This document shows, piece after piece, positions 52,899 to 61,027 of a DNA stretch of 64,000 nt (the first letter of the stretch is position 1; each line of letters begins with the position of its first letter). The notes under the pieces are model-generated. The model saw only the letters and a program-made list of their open reading frames with translations, was not told the origin of the DNA and did not search any database. The DNA comes from an uncultured Allomuricauda sp. GTDB lineage: Bacteria > Bacteroidota > Bacteroidia > Flavobacteriales > Flavobacteriaceae. Location of the stretch: positions 62,001-126,000 of the forward strand of contig NZ_CANLYK010000004.1 of assembly GCF_947495325.1 (NCBI RefSeq), in the 5' to 3' direction. A program made the translations under genes and the position numbers.

Positions 52899-54332
52899 AT
52901 GAACTCTTATTCGATTAAAGAATTGCTTAACAAGCAACCAATTGGAGATTCCGTTGAAATAAACGGATGGGTAAAAACATTTAGAAGTAACCGGTTTATT
53001 GCCTTAAATGATGGGTCTACCATACACAATTTACAATGTATCGTTGACTTTGAAAACTTTGATGATAATTTGCTCAAACAAATTTCCACAGGTGCAGCTC
53101 TAAAAATTTCAGGTACGCTTGTAGAAAGTCAGGGAAGAGGGCAAAGTGTTGAAATTCAGGCTACGGATGTTTTTGTTCATGGTACTGCCGATCCAGAAAC
53201 ATATCCCATTCAGCCAAAAAAACATTCTTTGGAGTTTTTAAGGGAAAAAGCGCACCTAAGAGTTCGCACAAATACATTTTCTGCTGTCATGAGAGTTCGT
53301 TCTACCCTATCATTTGCAGTTCATAGTTATTTTCAGCAAAATGGATTTTACTATATGAACACGCCAATTGTTACCGGATCTGATGCCGAAGGTGCCGGGG
53401 AAATGTTCAGGGTGAGTACATTGGATACAAAGAATCCACCACTAGACGAAAACGGAGAAGTGGATTATTCCCAGGATTTCTTTGGAAAAGAGACAAATCT
53501 TACCGTTTCAGGGCAATTGGAAGCTGAAACCTACGCTATGGGACTTGGTAAAGTCTACACTTTTGGACCAACTTTCAGAGCCGAAAATTCCAATACATCC
53601 AGACATCTGTCGGAATTTTGGATGATTGAGCCCGAAATGGCTTTCCATGATTTGGATGCCAATATGGATTTGACCGAAGATTTTATCAAATGGACAATTC
53701 AATATGTATTGGACAAGTGCCAAGATGATCTAGAGTTTTTGGAGAAACGCCTTTTGGACGAAGAGAAATCAAAACCTCAAAATGAACGATCGGAAATGGC
53801 TTTGATAGAAAAACTCAAATTTGTTGTGGAGAACAACTTCAAAAGGGTTAGTTATACAGAGGCTATTGATATTCTAAAAAACAGCAAACCAAATAAGAAG
53901 AAGAAGTTTCAATTTCCCATCAATGAATGGGGAGCTGACCTGCAAAGTGAACATGAACGTTTCTTGGTAGAAAAACATTTTAAATGTCCTGTCATCCTTT
54001 TTGACTATCCAGCCAAAATAAAGGCATTCTACATGCGCTTGAACGATGATGAAAAAACTGTTAGGGCCATGGATGTCCTATTTCCAGGTATTGGAGAAAT
54101 TGTTGGGGGCTCTCAACGTGAAGAACGGCTAGAGGTACTTCAACAAAAAATAAAGGAGTTGGATATAGATGAAAAGGAGCTTTGGTGGTATCTGGATCTT
54201 AGGCGATTTGGAACCGCTGTTCATAGTGGATTCGGGCTTGGTTTTGAACGTTTGGTTCAGTTTACAACCGGAATGGGAAATATAAGGGATGTTATTCCTT
54301 ACCCTAGAACCCCACAGAATGCAGAGTTTTAA
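52899..54332 (+). CDS. asnS: Asparaginyl-tRNA synthetase
   Basis: AsnS charges tRNA-Asn with asparagine. The 477-residue product has the N-terminal OB-fold anticodon-binding domain (SVEINGWVKTFRSNRFIALN) and a class II catalytic core with motif 2 (YTFGPTFRAENSNTSRHLSE) and motif 3 (GFGLGFERLVQFTTGMGNIR). The asparagine-type core VVPFDYPAKIKAF-like segment (ILFDYPAKIKAFYMRLNDD) is present. The frame can begin at a TTG at 52893, but the ATG at 52899 is the natural start. It is followed by rpoN 43 bases downstream on the same strand. Confidence 0.97.
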   Translation: MNSYSIKELLNKQPIGDSVEINGWVKTFRSNRFIALNDGSTIHNLQCIVDFENFDDNLLKQISTGAALKISGTLVESQGRGQSVEIQATDVFVHGTADPETYPIQPKKHSLEFLREKAHLRVRTNTFSAVMRVRSTLSFAVHSYFQQNGFYYMNTPIVTGSDAEGAGEMFRVSTLDTKNPPLDENGEVDYSQDFFGKETNLTVSGQLEAETYAMGLGKVYTFGPTFRAENSNTSRHLSEFWMIEPEMAFHDLDANMDLTEDFIKWTIQYVLDKCQDDLEFLEKRLLDEEKSKPQNERSEMALIEKLKFVVENNFKRVSYTEAIDILKNSKPNKKKKFQFPINEWGADLQSEHERFLVEKHFKCPVILFDYPAKIKAFYMRLNDDEKTVRAMDVLFPGIGEIVGGSQREERLEVLQQKIKELDIDEKELWWYLDLRRFGTAVHSGFGLGFERLVQFTTGMGNIRDVIPYPRTPQNAEF

Positions 54333-54375
54333 ATTGAATGCTTAAATTTATATAGAAGGAAGATCGTAAATCCTT

Positions 54376-55830
54376 ATGCTAAAACAACATCTACAGTTTA
54401 AGCTTTCCCAAAAACTGTCTCCGCAGCAGATACAGCTCATGAAGCTAATTCAGTTGCCGACACAGGCTTTTGAACAGCGCCTAAAACAGGAACTTGAGGA
54501 AAATCCAGCTCTTGAAAGCGGAAAAGCGGAGAGTGAAACGGATGACGCTTTTGATGACAACTACGATGATTCTGCGGATAGTGAAACCATTTCTGCCGAA
54601 GAAATCAATATTGATGATTATTTAAGTGATGATGAGATTCCCGACTATAGGACCCAGACGAGCAATTATAGTCCTGATGATGATGAAAAAAGTATTCCTT
54701 ATGCAGCCGGAACTTCCTTTAACCAATATTTACTAAATCAACTTAATACCATATATCTGGATGATGAGGAATGGGCCATTGCCGAATTTTTGGTGGGTAG
54801 CGTGGATGAAAGTGGCTACATACGAAGACCGCTAACAGATATCATGGATGACCTTGCCTTTACGCAGAATATCTATGTAGAAGAAGATAAAATTGAGAGT
54901 GTCCTTAAAACTGTACAAGAGCTTGATCCTCCAGGGGTAGCTGCAAGATCTTTGGGTGAATGTCTCATTATTCAATTAAAACGGAAAGAAAAAACACCAG
55001 AAGTCGAGCTTGCTATTTCAATTTTGGAAAAGTCGTTTGATCAGTTCACCAAAAAGCATTATTCCAAACTTACCCAAAAGCATCATGTAAATGAGGAAGA
55101 ACTTAAGGATGCTATTTCTGAAATTGAAAAGCTAAACCCAAAACCAGGGGGTTCCTATGCAGGCAACAATCGAATTATTGAGCATATTGTACCTGATTTT
55201 TCCATTAAGATTGTTGAAGGTGAACTGGAGCTGACCTTAAATGGAAGAAATGCACCGGAACTTCACGTTTCCCGGGATTATAACAATATGTTGGAAGGTT
55301 ATAAAAATTCCAAGGAAAAATCAAAATCCCAAAAAGACACCGTACTTTTCATAAAGCAAAAGCTAGATGCCGCCAAATGGTTCATAGATGCCATTAAGCA
55401 GCGGCAACAGACCTTGTTTATAACTATGAGTACCATTATGAACTATCAAAAAGAGTATTTTTTAAGCGGAGACGAGCGTAAGTTGCGCCCTATGATCTTA
55501 AAAGATATTGCTGATCAAATTCATATGGATGTTTCTACGGTATCAAGAGTTGCGAATAGTAAATATGTGGATACTCCTTACGGGACAAAATTAATCAAGG
55601 AATACTTCTCCGAATCCATGAAAAATGAGCAAGGAGAGGATGTATCGACAAAAGAAATTAAAAAGATTTTGGAAACTGTTATTGGTGAGGAGGAAAAGAA
55701 AAAACCTTTGACAGATGATAAATTGGCAAAAATTCTTAAGGAACGTGGATATCCCATTGCCAGAAGAACCGTTGCCAAATACCGGGAGCAGTTGGGCATA
55801 TCCGTGGCTAGATTAAGAAAGCAAATTTAA
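54376..55830 (+). CDS. rpoN: RNA polymerase sigma-54 factor
   Basis: RpoN directs polymerase to -24/-12 promoters and needs an AAA+ activator. The 484-residue product has region I rich in Gln and Leu (LQFKLSQKLSPQQIQLMKLI, PTQAFEQRLKQELEENPALE), an acidic region II, the core-binding domain (LNTIYLDDEEWAIAEFLVGS) and the DNA-binding end with the HTH LKDIADQIHMDVSTVSRVA and the RpoN box ARRTVAKYRE. No activator gene is in the window. Its stop overlaps the start of the PAP2-like gene by one base. Confidence 0.97.
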   Translation: MLKQHLQFKLSQKLSPQQIQLMKLIQLPTQAFEQRLKQELEENPALESGKAESETDDAFDDNYDDSADSETISAEEINIDDYLSDDEIPDYRTQTSNYSPDDDEKSIPYAAGTSFNQYLLNQLNTIYLDDEEWAIAEFLVGSVDESGYIRRPLTDIMDDLAFTQNIYVEEDKIESVLKTVQELDPPGVAARSLGECLIIQLKRKEKTPEVELAISILEKSFDQFTKKHYSKLTQKHHVNEEELKDAISEIEKLNPKPGGSYAGNNRIIEHIVPDFSIKIVEGELELTLNGRNAPELHVSRDYNNMLEGYKNSKEKSKSQKDTVLFIKQKLDAAKWFIDAIKQRQQTLFITMSTIMNYQKEYFLSGDERKLRPMILKDIADQIHMDVSTVSRVANSKYVDTPYGTKLIKEYFSESMKNEQGEDVSTKEIKKILETVIGEEEKKKPLTDDKLAKILKERGYPIARRTVAKYREQLGISVARLRKQI

Positions 55831-56432
55831 TGCGCCATTTCCTAAATATTATTTCCTATATTTTTCATCCTTTGTTTATTCCTATTGGAGGCACCGCTCT
55901 ATACTTTTTGGTAGCGCCATACAGCACCTTGGAAATACAGAGTGGGAACATTCTTCCCATATTCATTCTTACGGTAATCATTCCAATTATTTTTTTTCTG
56001 ATACTTAAAAACCTAGGGGTAATCAGTTCTATATTTTTACCAAGCGTTCAAGAACGCAAATACCCCCTTTACATTAGTTGTATTCTTTTACTGATGGTTT
56101 TATACAAGGTAATCCCAAACAACTATGTACATGAGCTATTTTATTTTTTTACAGGTCTTTTAACCGCAACAAGCGCGGCTATTGTACTGTTATTTTTAAA
56201 ATTTAAGACCAGTATTCATCTTTTGGGAATGGGGAGTATATTGATGTTTATGATAGGTTTGAGCATCCGTTTTGAAACAAACATCACTATTGCCATAAGC
56301 ATATTCACTTTGCTTACTGGTCTTGTTGCCACTTCAAGATTATATCTAAAAGCGCATAGTAAAACAGAATTGTTGATTGGGTTTATTATTGGAACCTGTT
56401 CGCAGCTTATTATTTTGAAGTATTGGTTATAA
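55830..56432 (+). CDS. PAP2-like polytopic membrane protein without clear catalytic motifs
   Basis: The 200-residue product has about six membrane helices. The end, RLYLKAHSKTELLIGFIIGT, resembles the last PAP2 phosphatase motif (SR...H....D...G), and the start FHPLFIPIGGTALYFL is typical of a flavobacterial PAP2-like membrane family. The KxxxxxxRP and PSGH motifs are not visible, so phosphatase activity is doubtful. It is coupled to rpoN by a TAATG overlap and converges with the PorT-like gene, overlapping it by 6 bases. Function unknown. Confidence 0.7.
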   Translation: MRHFLNIISYIFHPLFIPIGGTALYFLVAPYSTLEIQSGNILPIFILTVIIPIIFFLILKNLGVISSIFLPSVQERKYPLYISCILLLMVLYKVIPNNYVHELFYFFTGLLTATSAAIVLLFLKFKTSIHLLGMGSILMFMIGLSIRFETNITIAISIFTLLTGLVATSRLYLKAHSKTELLIGFIIGTCSQLIILKYWL

Positions 56433-57110
56433 GATATAGAAGATAACACCTATTCGCAATATACCCATAGTGATTAGTTCACCACCTTCAATGCCAACAT
56501 CATCTTTCAGCAAAGGATTTAAACCATAATAGGCATGAATATTCCACGTATTGTATCCAAAATTTAGTTGTAATCCATATTGTAAATTCTGGATATCATC
56601 ATTTGAAAATGCTATTGTATTTGAATCTGTCACCAATTTTGACCTGCCGGAAAAGACATAACCCAATTTGACCCCTGCATAAATTCTCCAAAACTTATAC
56701 TCATCTACCGTTGAGGTTCTCCACCGCAATTCCAAAGGAATCTCTATGGCATGGGTCTCAAACTTACTTCGCTTATAATCTGAAGTCAAAACTTCATATG
56801 TTATCGCATTGTCCGTTTTATTAGTTCCTATATTGCTATAGTACGAATTAGTGGCGTATCCGAGTCCCAGTCCCAATCCAAAATTTCTTTTTTGATTAAA
56901 CGGGATATCTTTTATAAATCCGGTTTGCAAGCTGTACGATAAACTGCTCTGAACAACATTTGATGGTTTCTCCAAGAGGAGATTAAATCCCAAGCCAACA
57001 TAAAATTGATCTTCTAGGTATTTATTGTCTTGTATGGTTTTTGAGCTCTCCTGGGCCTTAATGCCAAGGCATGAAAGAAGATAGCATATTAAAAACAAAT
57101 AGTTTCTCAT
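56427..57110 (-). CDS. PorT-family outer membrane beta-barrel protein
   Basis: The 227-residue product has a signal peptide (MRNYLFLICYLLSCLGIKAQ) and then alternating amphipathic strands of an eight-stranded-type barrel: DQFYVGLGFNLLLE, NFGLGLGLGYATNSYY, IEIPLELRWRTSTVDEY, WRIYAGVKLGYVFSG and LQLNFGYNTWNIHAYYGLNP. This is the PorT/OmpW-like pattern that is widespread in Bacteroidota; one member, PorT, serves the type IX secretion system, but I cannot tell whether this one does. The GTG at 57116 is a possible start, the ATG at 57110 better. It lies downstream of the ExbD genes but behind a terminator. Confidence 0.8.
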   Translation of the reverse strand: MRNYLFLICYLLSCLGIKAQESSKTIQDNKYLEDQFYVGLGFNLLLEKPSNVVQSSLSYSLQTGFIKDIPFNQKRNFGLGLGLGYATNSYYSNIGTNKTDNAITYEVLTSDYKRSKFETHAIEIPLELRWRTSTVDEYKFWRIYAGVKLGYVFSGRSKLVTDSNTIAFSNDDIQNLQYGLQLNFGYNTWNIHAYYGLNPLLKDDVGIEGGELITMGILRIGVIFYIL

Positions 57111-57128
57111 TTGCACTAGTCTAATACT

Positions 57129-57163
57129 AAAAACAATCCAAATTAATCATTTGGATTGTTTTT
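57129..57163 (-). terminator. Terminator after the second ExbD pair
   Basis: A 15-bp stem, AAAAACAATCCAAAT with ATTTGGATTGTTTTT, around TAATC, 20 bases past the last exbD stop on the minus strand and just before the PorT-like gene. Confidence 0.85.
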
Positions 57164-57182
57164 TAGATCTACTTCCTTCAAC

Positions 57183-57662
57183 TTATTTTACATTGGCAAA
57201 TGCATTACCCTCATAGGTGGTGTAATTCACCTTCAATAAATTTACTTTTCGTAGTTCCTCTTTAATATCTGACACTATCCCAACCTTGACATCCTTATCA
57301 ACTTTTAGTGAAACCGTTACCAAATTTCTAATCGCATCTGGTTTTTTAGATAACTCGGATAAGACGTAGGGAGCCACATCATTTACATTTGCCAGCTTAT
57401 TATCTAATTGAATTCTTGGTTCCGTTCCAAGCACCTCTACTAATTCTCGGGATGGCTTTCCAACAAATATTTCAATAATCCTGTCTTTCTTCTCCAATTT
57501 TTTGACCTCCTCGGCATTGGGCAGGTTATTATCTACCAAGAGTGTATTGTTTTTAATGGTGGTAACCGTCATAAAAAAGAACAATAACATAAAAACAATA
57601 TCGGGTAGTGATGCAGTTGAAATGGCGGGTAATCTTTTTTTTGACTTTCTATAATTTTTCAT
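57183..57662 (-). CDS. ExbD/TolR-family protein (second pair, short type)
   Basis: ExbD proteins form the proton channel with ExbB and transduce the proton gradient to TonB or related proteins. The 159-residue product has a short basic N-terminus, one membrane helix with the essential Asp at residue 21 (SLPDIVFMLLFFFMTVTT) and a periplasmic domain (VDKDVKVGIVSDIKEELRKV). It is a close paralogue of the gene at 58472, with which it shares LPAxSTASLPDIVFMLL and the ending LKVNYTTYEGNAF. It lies 10 bases after its partner at 57673 and ends at a terminator. Confidence 0.9.
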   Translation of the reverse strand: MKNYRKSKKRLPAISTASLPDIVFMLLFFFMTVTTIKNNTLLVDNNLPNAEEVKKLEKKDRIIEIFVGKPSRELVEVLGTEPRIQLDNKLANVNDVAPYVLSELSKKPDAIRNLVTVSLKVDKDVKVGIVSDIKEELRKVNLLKVNYTTYEGNAFANVK

Positions 57663-57672
57663 GATATCAGTT

Positions 57673-58293
57673 TTATAGATTCATATTTGTTTGGGCTTCT
57701 GATAACCTCATAGGAAACATACTTCTTATCTGATTTATATTTTCCTTGAGTTCCAATTTGGTTTTAGCGCTAATTTTTGGATCAAAATATGCTTTTTCCA
57801 TTTCGGTGAAATCGCTCTTAAACAATCTTTGTGCTTCCCTGTTTCTAAGCTCATTATATGCTGCCGTTAATTCATTTTGTACCAGTATATATGTTCCATA
57901 TGCCGCCTCTCTATCACTACTAAATGCTATTATTGCTTCATTAGGATTATCAGATGAGCTGGAACTTCGTTCTCCAAGACAATAGTTACAATAATCTTCA
58001 TTTCCAACCATAGTCCCACCATTATCTAAAAACGTAATGGCCGCATCCTTCAAATCTTGCATTTGCATCCTATCGTCCTCAACTAAAAGCTCATTGTTTT
58101 TATTGAGGCTTACTCTAAAAATATTTCGCTCATTAATGGGGAGAGGAGGTGTTGTGTCCTTTGGAGGAAGTTTTCTATCCAAACCCATATCGGTTTGAAT
58201 TGTTGCCGTTACCAAGAAAAAAATCAATAATAAAAAAGCAATGTCAGCCATTGACCCAGCATTTACCTCTGGGATTTCATTGTTTCTAGCCAT
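57673..58293 (-). CDS. ExbD/TolR-family protein (second pair, long type with CxxC)
   Basis: The 206-residue product has the membrane helix SMADIAFLLLIFFLVTA with the proton-carrying Asp17 and a periplasmic domain longer than usual. The extra part carries a CNYC pair at residues 102 and 105 (YCNYCLGERSSSSSDNP), and a long helical C-terminus follows (YNELRNREAQRLFKSDFTEM). The paralogue at 58966 has the same insertion with the same cysteine spacing. It is the first gene of the second ExbD pair, which is separated from the first pair by a strong terminator, so it should have its own promoter in 58294-58418; I could not identify one. Confidence 0.9.
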   Translation of the reverse strand: MARNNEIPEVNAGSMADIAFLLLIFFLVTATIQTDMGLDRKLPPKDTTPPLPINERNIFRVSLNKNNELLVEDDRMQMQDLKDAAITFLDNGGTMVGNEDYCNYCLGERSSSSSDNPNEAIIAFSSDREAAYGTYILVQNELTAAYNELRNREAQRLFKSDFTEMEKAYFDPKISAKTKLELKENINQIRSMFPMRLSEAQTNMNL

Positions 58294-58418
58294 AATAAAA
58301 AGTTTTGTTGGAATTAATGATTCTATTTCCCCTTTGGGGGGTTATTCATCAATCACAACAACTATTCCAAAATACCATATCTGGCTGAAAACAAAATGAT
58401 TACATAAGAGCATATAAA

Positions 58419-58450
58419 AAAGCCCCAAATTATTTCTAATTTGGGGCTTT
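58419..58450 (-). terminator. Terminator after the exbB-exbD operon
   Basis: A 14-bp stem, AAAGCCCCAAATTA with TAATTTGGGGCTTT, around TTTC, 22 bases past the stop of the first short-type exbD on the minus strand. It separates the first ExbD pair from the duplicated second pair. Confidence 0.92.
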
Positions 58451-58471
58451 CCACTAAATCTAAGTTATTGC

Positions 58472-58954
58472 TTACTGTAAATTGTTAAAAGCATCTCCTT
58501 CGTAGGTCGTGTAGTTGACCTTCAGGGCATTTACTTCTCTTAACTGTTGTTTAATATCGGCGATAAGACCCATGTTGGCATTTTTATCCACCTTTAGAGC
58601 AGTTGTCAACACGTTCTGTAGTTCTTGAGGTTTCTTAGCACGTTCCGCAAGAATATAAGAGCCTACTTCTTCAACATTGGCAAACTTATCATTCAATTGA
58701 ATTTTTGGTTCAGTCCCAAAAACCTTTTGATATTCTTGGGTTGGTGTACCAACAAATATATAGATTACCCTATCCTTCTTCTCTAGCTTCTTGATTTCTG
58801 TTGCGTTTGGAAGAACATTATCAACCATTAAAGAACTATCTTTCATTGTGGTCACTGTCATAAAGAAAAATAGTAACATGAAGACGATATCGGGTAGTGA
58901 TGCAGTTGATACCGCAGGCAAATCCCCATCCTTCTTTTTTGCAAACTTTGCCAT
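58472..58954 (-). CDS. ExbD/TolR-family protein (first pair, short type)
   Basis: The 160-residue product has a basic start, the membrane helix SLPDIVFMLLFFFMTVTTM with the essential Asp22, and a periplasmic TolR-like domain (PNATEIKKLEKKDRVIYIFV, NANMGLIADIKQQLREVNAL). It is the last gene of the exbB operon, 11 bases after the long-type ExbD and before a strong terminator. Two different ExbD types per operon may form a heterodimer inside an ExbB pentamer, since the channel holds two ExbD helices; that is inference. It is a paralogue of the gene at 57183. Confidence 0.92.
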   Translation of the reverse strand: MAKFAKKKDGDLPAVSTASLPDIVFMLLFFFMTVTTMKDSSLMVDNVLPNATEIKKLEKKDRVIYIFVGTPTQEYQKVFGTEPKIQLNDKFANVEEVGSYILAERAKKPQELQNVLTTALKVDKNANMGLIADIKQQLREVNALKVNYTTYEGDAFNNLQ

Positions 58955-58965
58955 TCTACTTTAAT

Positions 58966-59571
58966 TTAATTGGTTGATGTTTCTGCTTCCGACAATTTCT
59001 GCGGAAACATTTCTTGTATACGTTTTACCTTATCCTTAAGACCTTCTCGTACACTTTCAGGTGTTTCTGGATTCAAGTATTCAGACTCCATTTTTGTGAA
59101 ATCTTGACCATATAGACGCTGTGCTTCACGATTACGCAAATCATTGTATGCGCCTACCAATTCATTTTGAACGGTTATATAGGTACTGTACTTAGTCTCA
59201 CGGTCATTCTTTAACGAGATGATAGCTTTTGTTGGATTGTCCGATGAAGCTGGGTCTCTCTTTCCTTTGCAAAACTCACAAGAACCATCTGCTCCGTTCT
59301 CCAAAAATGTCTTTGCAGACTCACGTAAATTCCTTAAATCCATCAACTCGTCCTCCACCAACAATTGACCATTTCTATTGATATTAACCGTAAAAATGTT
59401 CTTTTGCTTGATAACCACATCTTCTTCTGGCGGCTCCATTGGTGGCAACATACGATCTAATCCTGCATCTGTCTCAATGGTTGTTGTAACCAAGAAAAAG
59501 ATAAGTAATAAGAAAGCTATGTCTGCCATAGAACCGGCATTCACTTCTGGTGCTCCATTTCTTCTAGCCAT
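58966..59571 (-). CDS. ExbD/TolR-family protein (first pair, long type with CxxC)
   Basis: The 201-residue product has the helix SMADIAFLLLIFFLVTT with Asp17 as the proton carrier. The periplasmic domain carries an insertion with a CEFC pair at residues 98 and 101 (GSCEFCKGKRDPASSDNP) and a long helix with NDLRNREAQRLYGQDFTKM. Its paralogue at 57673 shares both. The cysteines would lie in the oxidising periplasm and may form a disulphide. It lies 14 bases after the small membrane protein gene and 11 bases before the short-type ExbD gene. Confidence 0.92.
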   Translation of the reverse strand: MARRNGAPEVNAGSMADIAFLLLIFFLVTTTIETDAGLDRMLPPMEPPEEDVVIKQKNIFTVNINRNGQLLVEDELMDLRNLRESAKTFLENGADGSCEFCKGKRDPASSDNPTKAIISLKNDRETKYSTYITVQNELVGAYNDLRNREAQRLYGQDFTKMESEYLNPETPESVREGLKDKVKRIQEMFPQKLSEAETSTN

Positions 59572-59585
59572 AACTTTTACATTTT

Positions 59586-60032
59586 TTACTTAACAAACAT
59601 TTTTTTCAATCCTGGAAAAACCATTAAGGCAACAGCAACAATAGTAAGAATGAAGAAAACATTGAGTCCCATTCCTATATTCTTAACTGTTCCTTCCGTA
59701 GTGCTAAGGTTTGGATTGTTGGCAAATGTATCTACAACTGCATTAGCTTCCTCTGAAGATGAAAGACCATATGCTATAGCTACAACCACAGCCAACCCAC
59801 CTATGCCGTACAATGCTTTTTTAATACTTCCTGGTGTGGACAACAATTTTTTGAATCCAAAAAACACCGTTGAAACCACCGCAATGGCCAACAGAATATA
59901 CATGATGATAAACATGAAGTTCATAGAACCACTGTTTATAGCATCTGGATCATCACTAGATGGCATACCAAACCATAAAGCGGTAGCCAAAAGTCCGATA
60001 ACAATCAGTACTATTTTTATTATTTTATTCAT
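59586..60032 (-). CDS. Small integral membrane protein of the exbB-exbD operon
   Basis: I do not recognise a characterised family. The 148-residue product has about four membrane helices (IIKIVLIVIGLLATALWFGM, FMFIIMYILLAIAVVSTVFF, LYGIGGLAVVVAIAYGL, MGLNVFFILTIVAVALMVF) and a short exposed loop SSSEEANAVVDTFANNPNLS. It is placed between exbB and the first exbD with gaps of 27 and 14 bases, so it is certainly co-transcribed and probably accompanies the ExbBD motor. An assembly or regulatory role is possible. Confidence 0.85.
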   Translation of the reverse strand: MNKIIKIVLIVIGLLATALWFGMPSSDDPDAINSGSMNFMFIIMYILLAIAVVSTVFFGFKKLLSTPGSIKKALYGIGGLAVVVAIAYGLSSSEEANAVVDTFANNPNLSTTEGTVKNIGMGLNVFFILTIVAVALMVFPGLKKMFVK

Positions 60033-60059
60033 GACTCTTGATAGTTATTAATTTCGTAA

Positions 60060-60791
60060 TTATTTTTTGTGGGCAGCCAACATATCTATTAAAGATATAG
60101 AGGAATCTTCCATGTCATTTACGATACTATCAATTTTAGCAATGATATAGTTGTAGAAAATCTGAAGAATAATCGCAGTGATCAAACCAAATACAGTAGT
60201 CAATAATGCTACTTGGATATCACCAGCAATCAAAGATGCACTCAAGTTACCAACTGCCGCAATTTTCTGGAAGGCCGCAATCATACCGATTACCGTACCC
60301 ATGAACCCAAGCATTGGCGCAATAGCAATAAATAAGGACAACCAAGAAACGTTTTTCTCTAACTGACCCATTTGTACACCACCGTATGCTACAACAGCTT
60401 TTTCAGCGGATTCCAATCCTTCTCCAGCTCTATCCAAACCTTGATAGAAAATAGAGGCAACAGGACCTTTTGTATTTCTGCATACTTCTTTTGCAGCTTC
60501 AACACCACCAGAAGCCAAAGCGTCTTCTACTTGCTGTTTAAGTTTAGCTGAATTGGTACTTGCCAAATTCAAATAAATAATTCTTTCGATGGCAACTGCC
60601 AATCCTAAAATCAAACATAAAAGTACAATTCCCATGAAAGCAGGACCTCCTTGGATAAACTGTTCTTTCAATACTTGAGTAAAACCTTTGCTGGCAGCAG
60701 CAGTTTCTTCTTGCAACATTGCTGCAGATGCAGTTGTTGTTCCCAAAATAAACATTCCAGCTACAGCCAGAGTATAGGATATTCTTTTCAT
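60060..60791 (-). CDS. exbB: ExbB/TolQ/MotA proton-channel protein
   Basis: ExbB forms the proton-conducting ring that powers TonB or related transducers. The 243-residue product starts with an extra hydrophobic segment that looks like a signal or first helix (YTLAVAGMFILGTTTASAA), then has FMGIVLLCLILGLAVAIERI, a cytoplasmic stretch with VEAAKEVCRNTKGPVASIFY, and the paired channel helices (SLFIAIAPMLGFMGTVIGMI, VALLTTVFGLITAIILQIFY) with the conserved Pro and Gly residues. First gene of exbB-orf-exbD-exbD. It may serve the outer-membrane receptor at 27973-30375 among others. Confidence 0.95.
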   Translation of the reverse strand: MKRISYTLAVAGMFILGTTTASAAMLQEETAAASKGFTQVLKEQFIQGGPAFMGIVLLCLILGLAVAIERIIYLNLASTNSAKLKQQVEDALASGGVEAAKEVCRNTKGPVASIFYQGLDRAGEGLESAEKAVVAYGGVQMGQLEKNVSWLSLFIAIAPMLGFMGTVIGMIAAFQKIAAVGNLSASLIAGDIQVALLTTVFGLITAIILQIFYNYIIAKIDSIVNDMEDSSISLIDMLAAHKK

Positions 60792-60872
60792 TTCTCTTAA
60801 ACTTAAATTTAGTTAGTTATTAATAATGTTAAAGATATAAAAATTTTATAATTGAAAAATTAAAATACCTAG

Positions 60873-60960
60873 CAGAGAGGAAGGGATTCGAACCCTCGAT
60901 ACACTTTTGATGTATACACACTTTCCAGGCGTGCGCCTTCGACCACTCGGCCACCTCTCT
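60873..60960 (-). tRNA. tRNA-Ser (anticodon GGA)
   Basis: The minus strand reads AGAGAGGTGGCCGAGTGG at the 5' end, an anticodon arm with CTGGAAAG (anticodon GGA), a long variable arm (class II tRNA) and the T arm GGGTTCGAATCCC. The acceptor stem AGAGAGG/CCTCTCT is perfect, with G as discriminator base as in serine tRNAs. No CCA is encoded. It lies between exbB and ansA. Confidence 0.95.
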
Positions 60961-61027
60961 ATTTCTAATAGTTAGGCTGCCCAATAAACAAAAAAATAAT
61001 TAGTATAGGAAATTTGAGGCGTTAATT

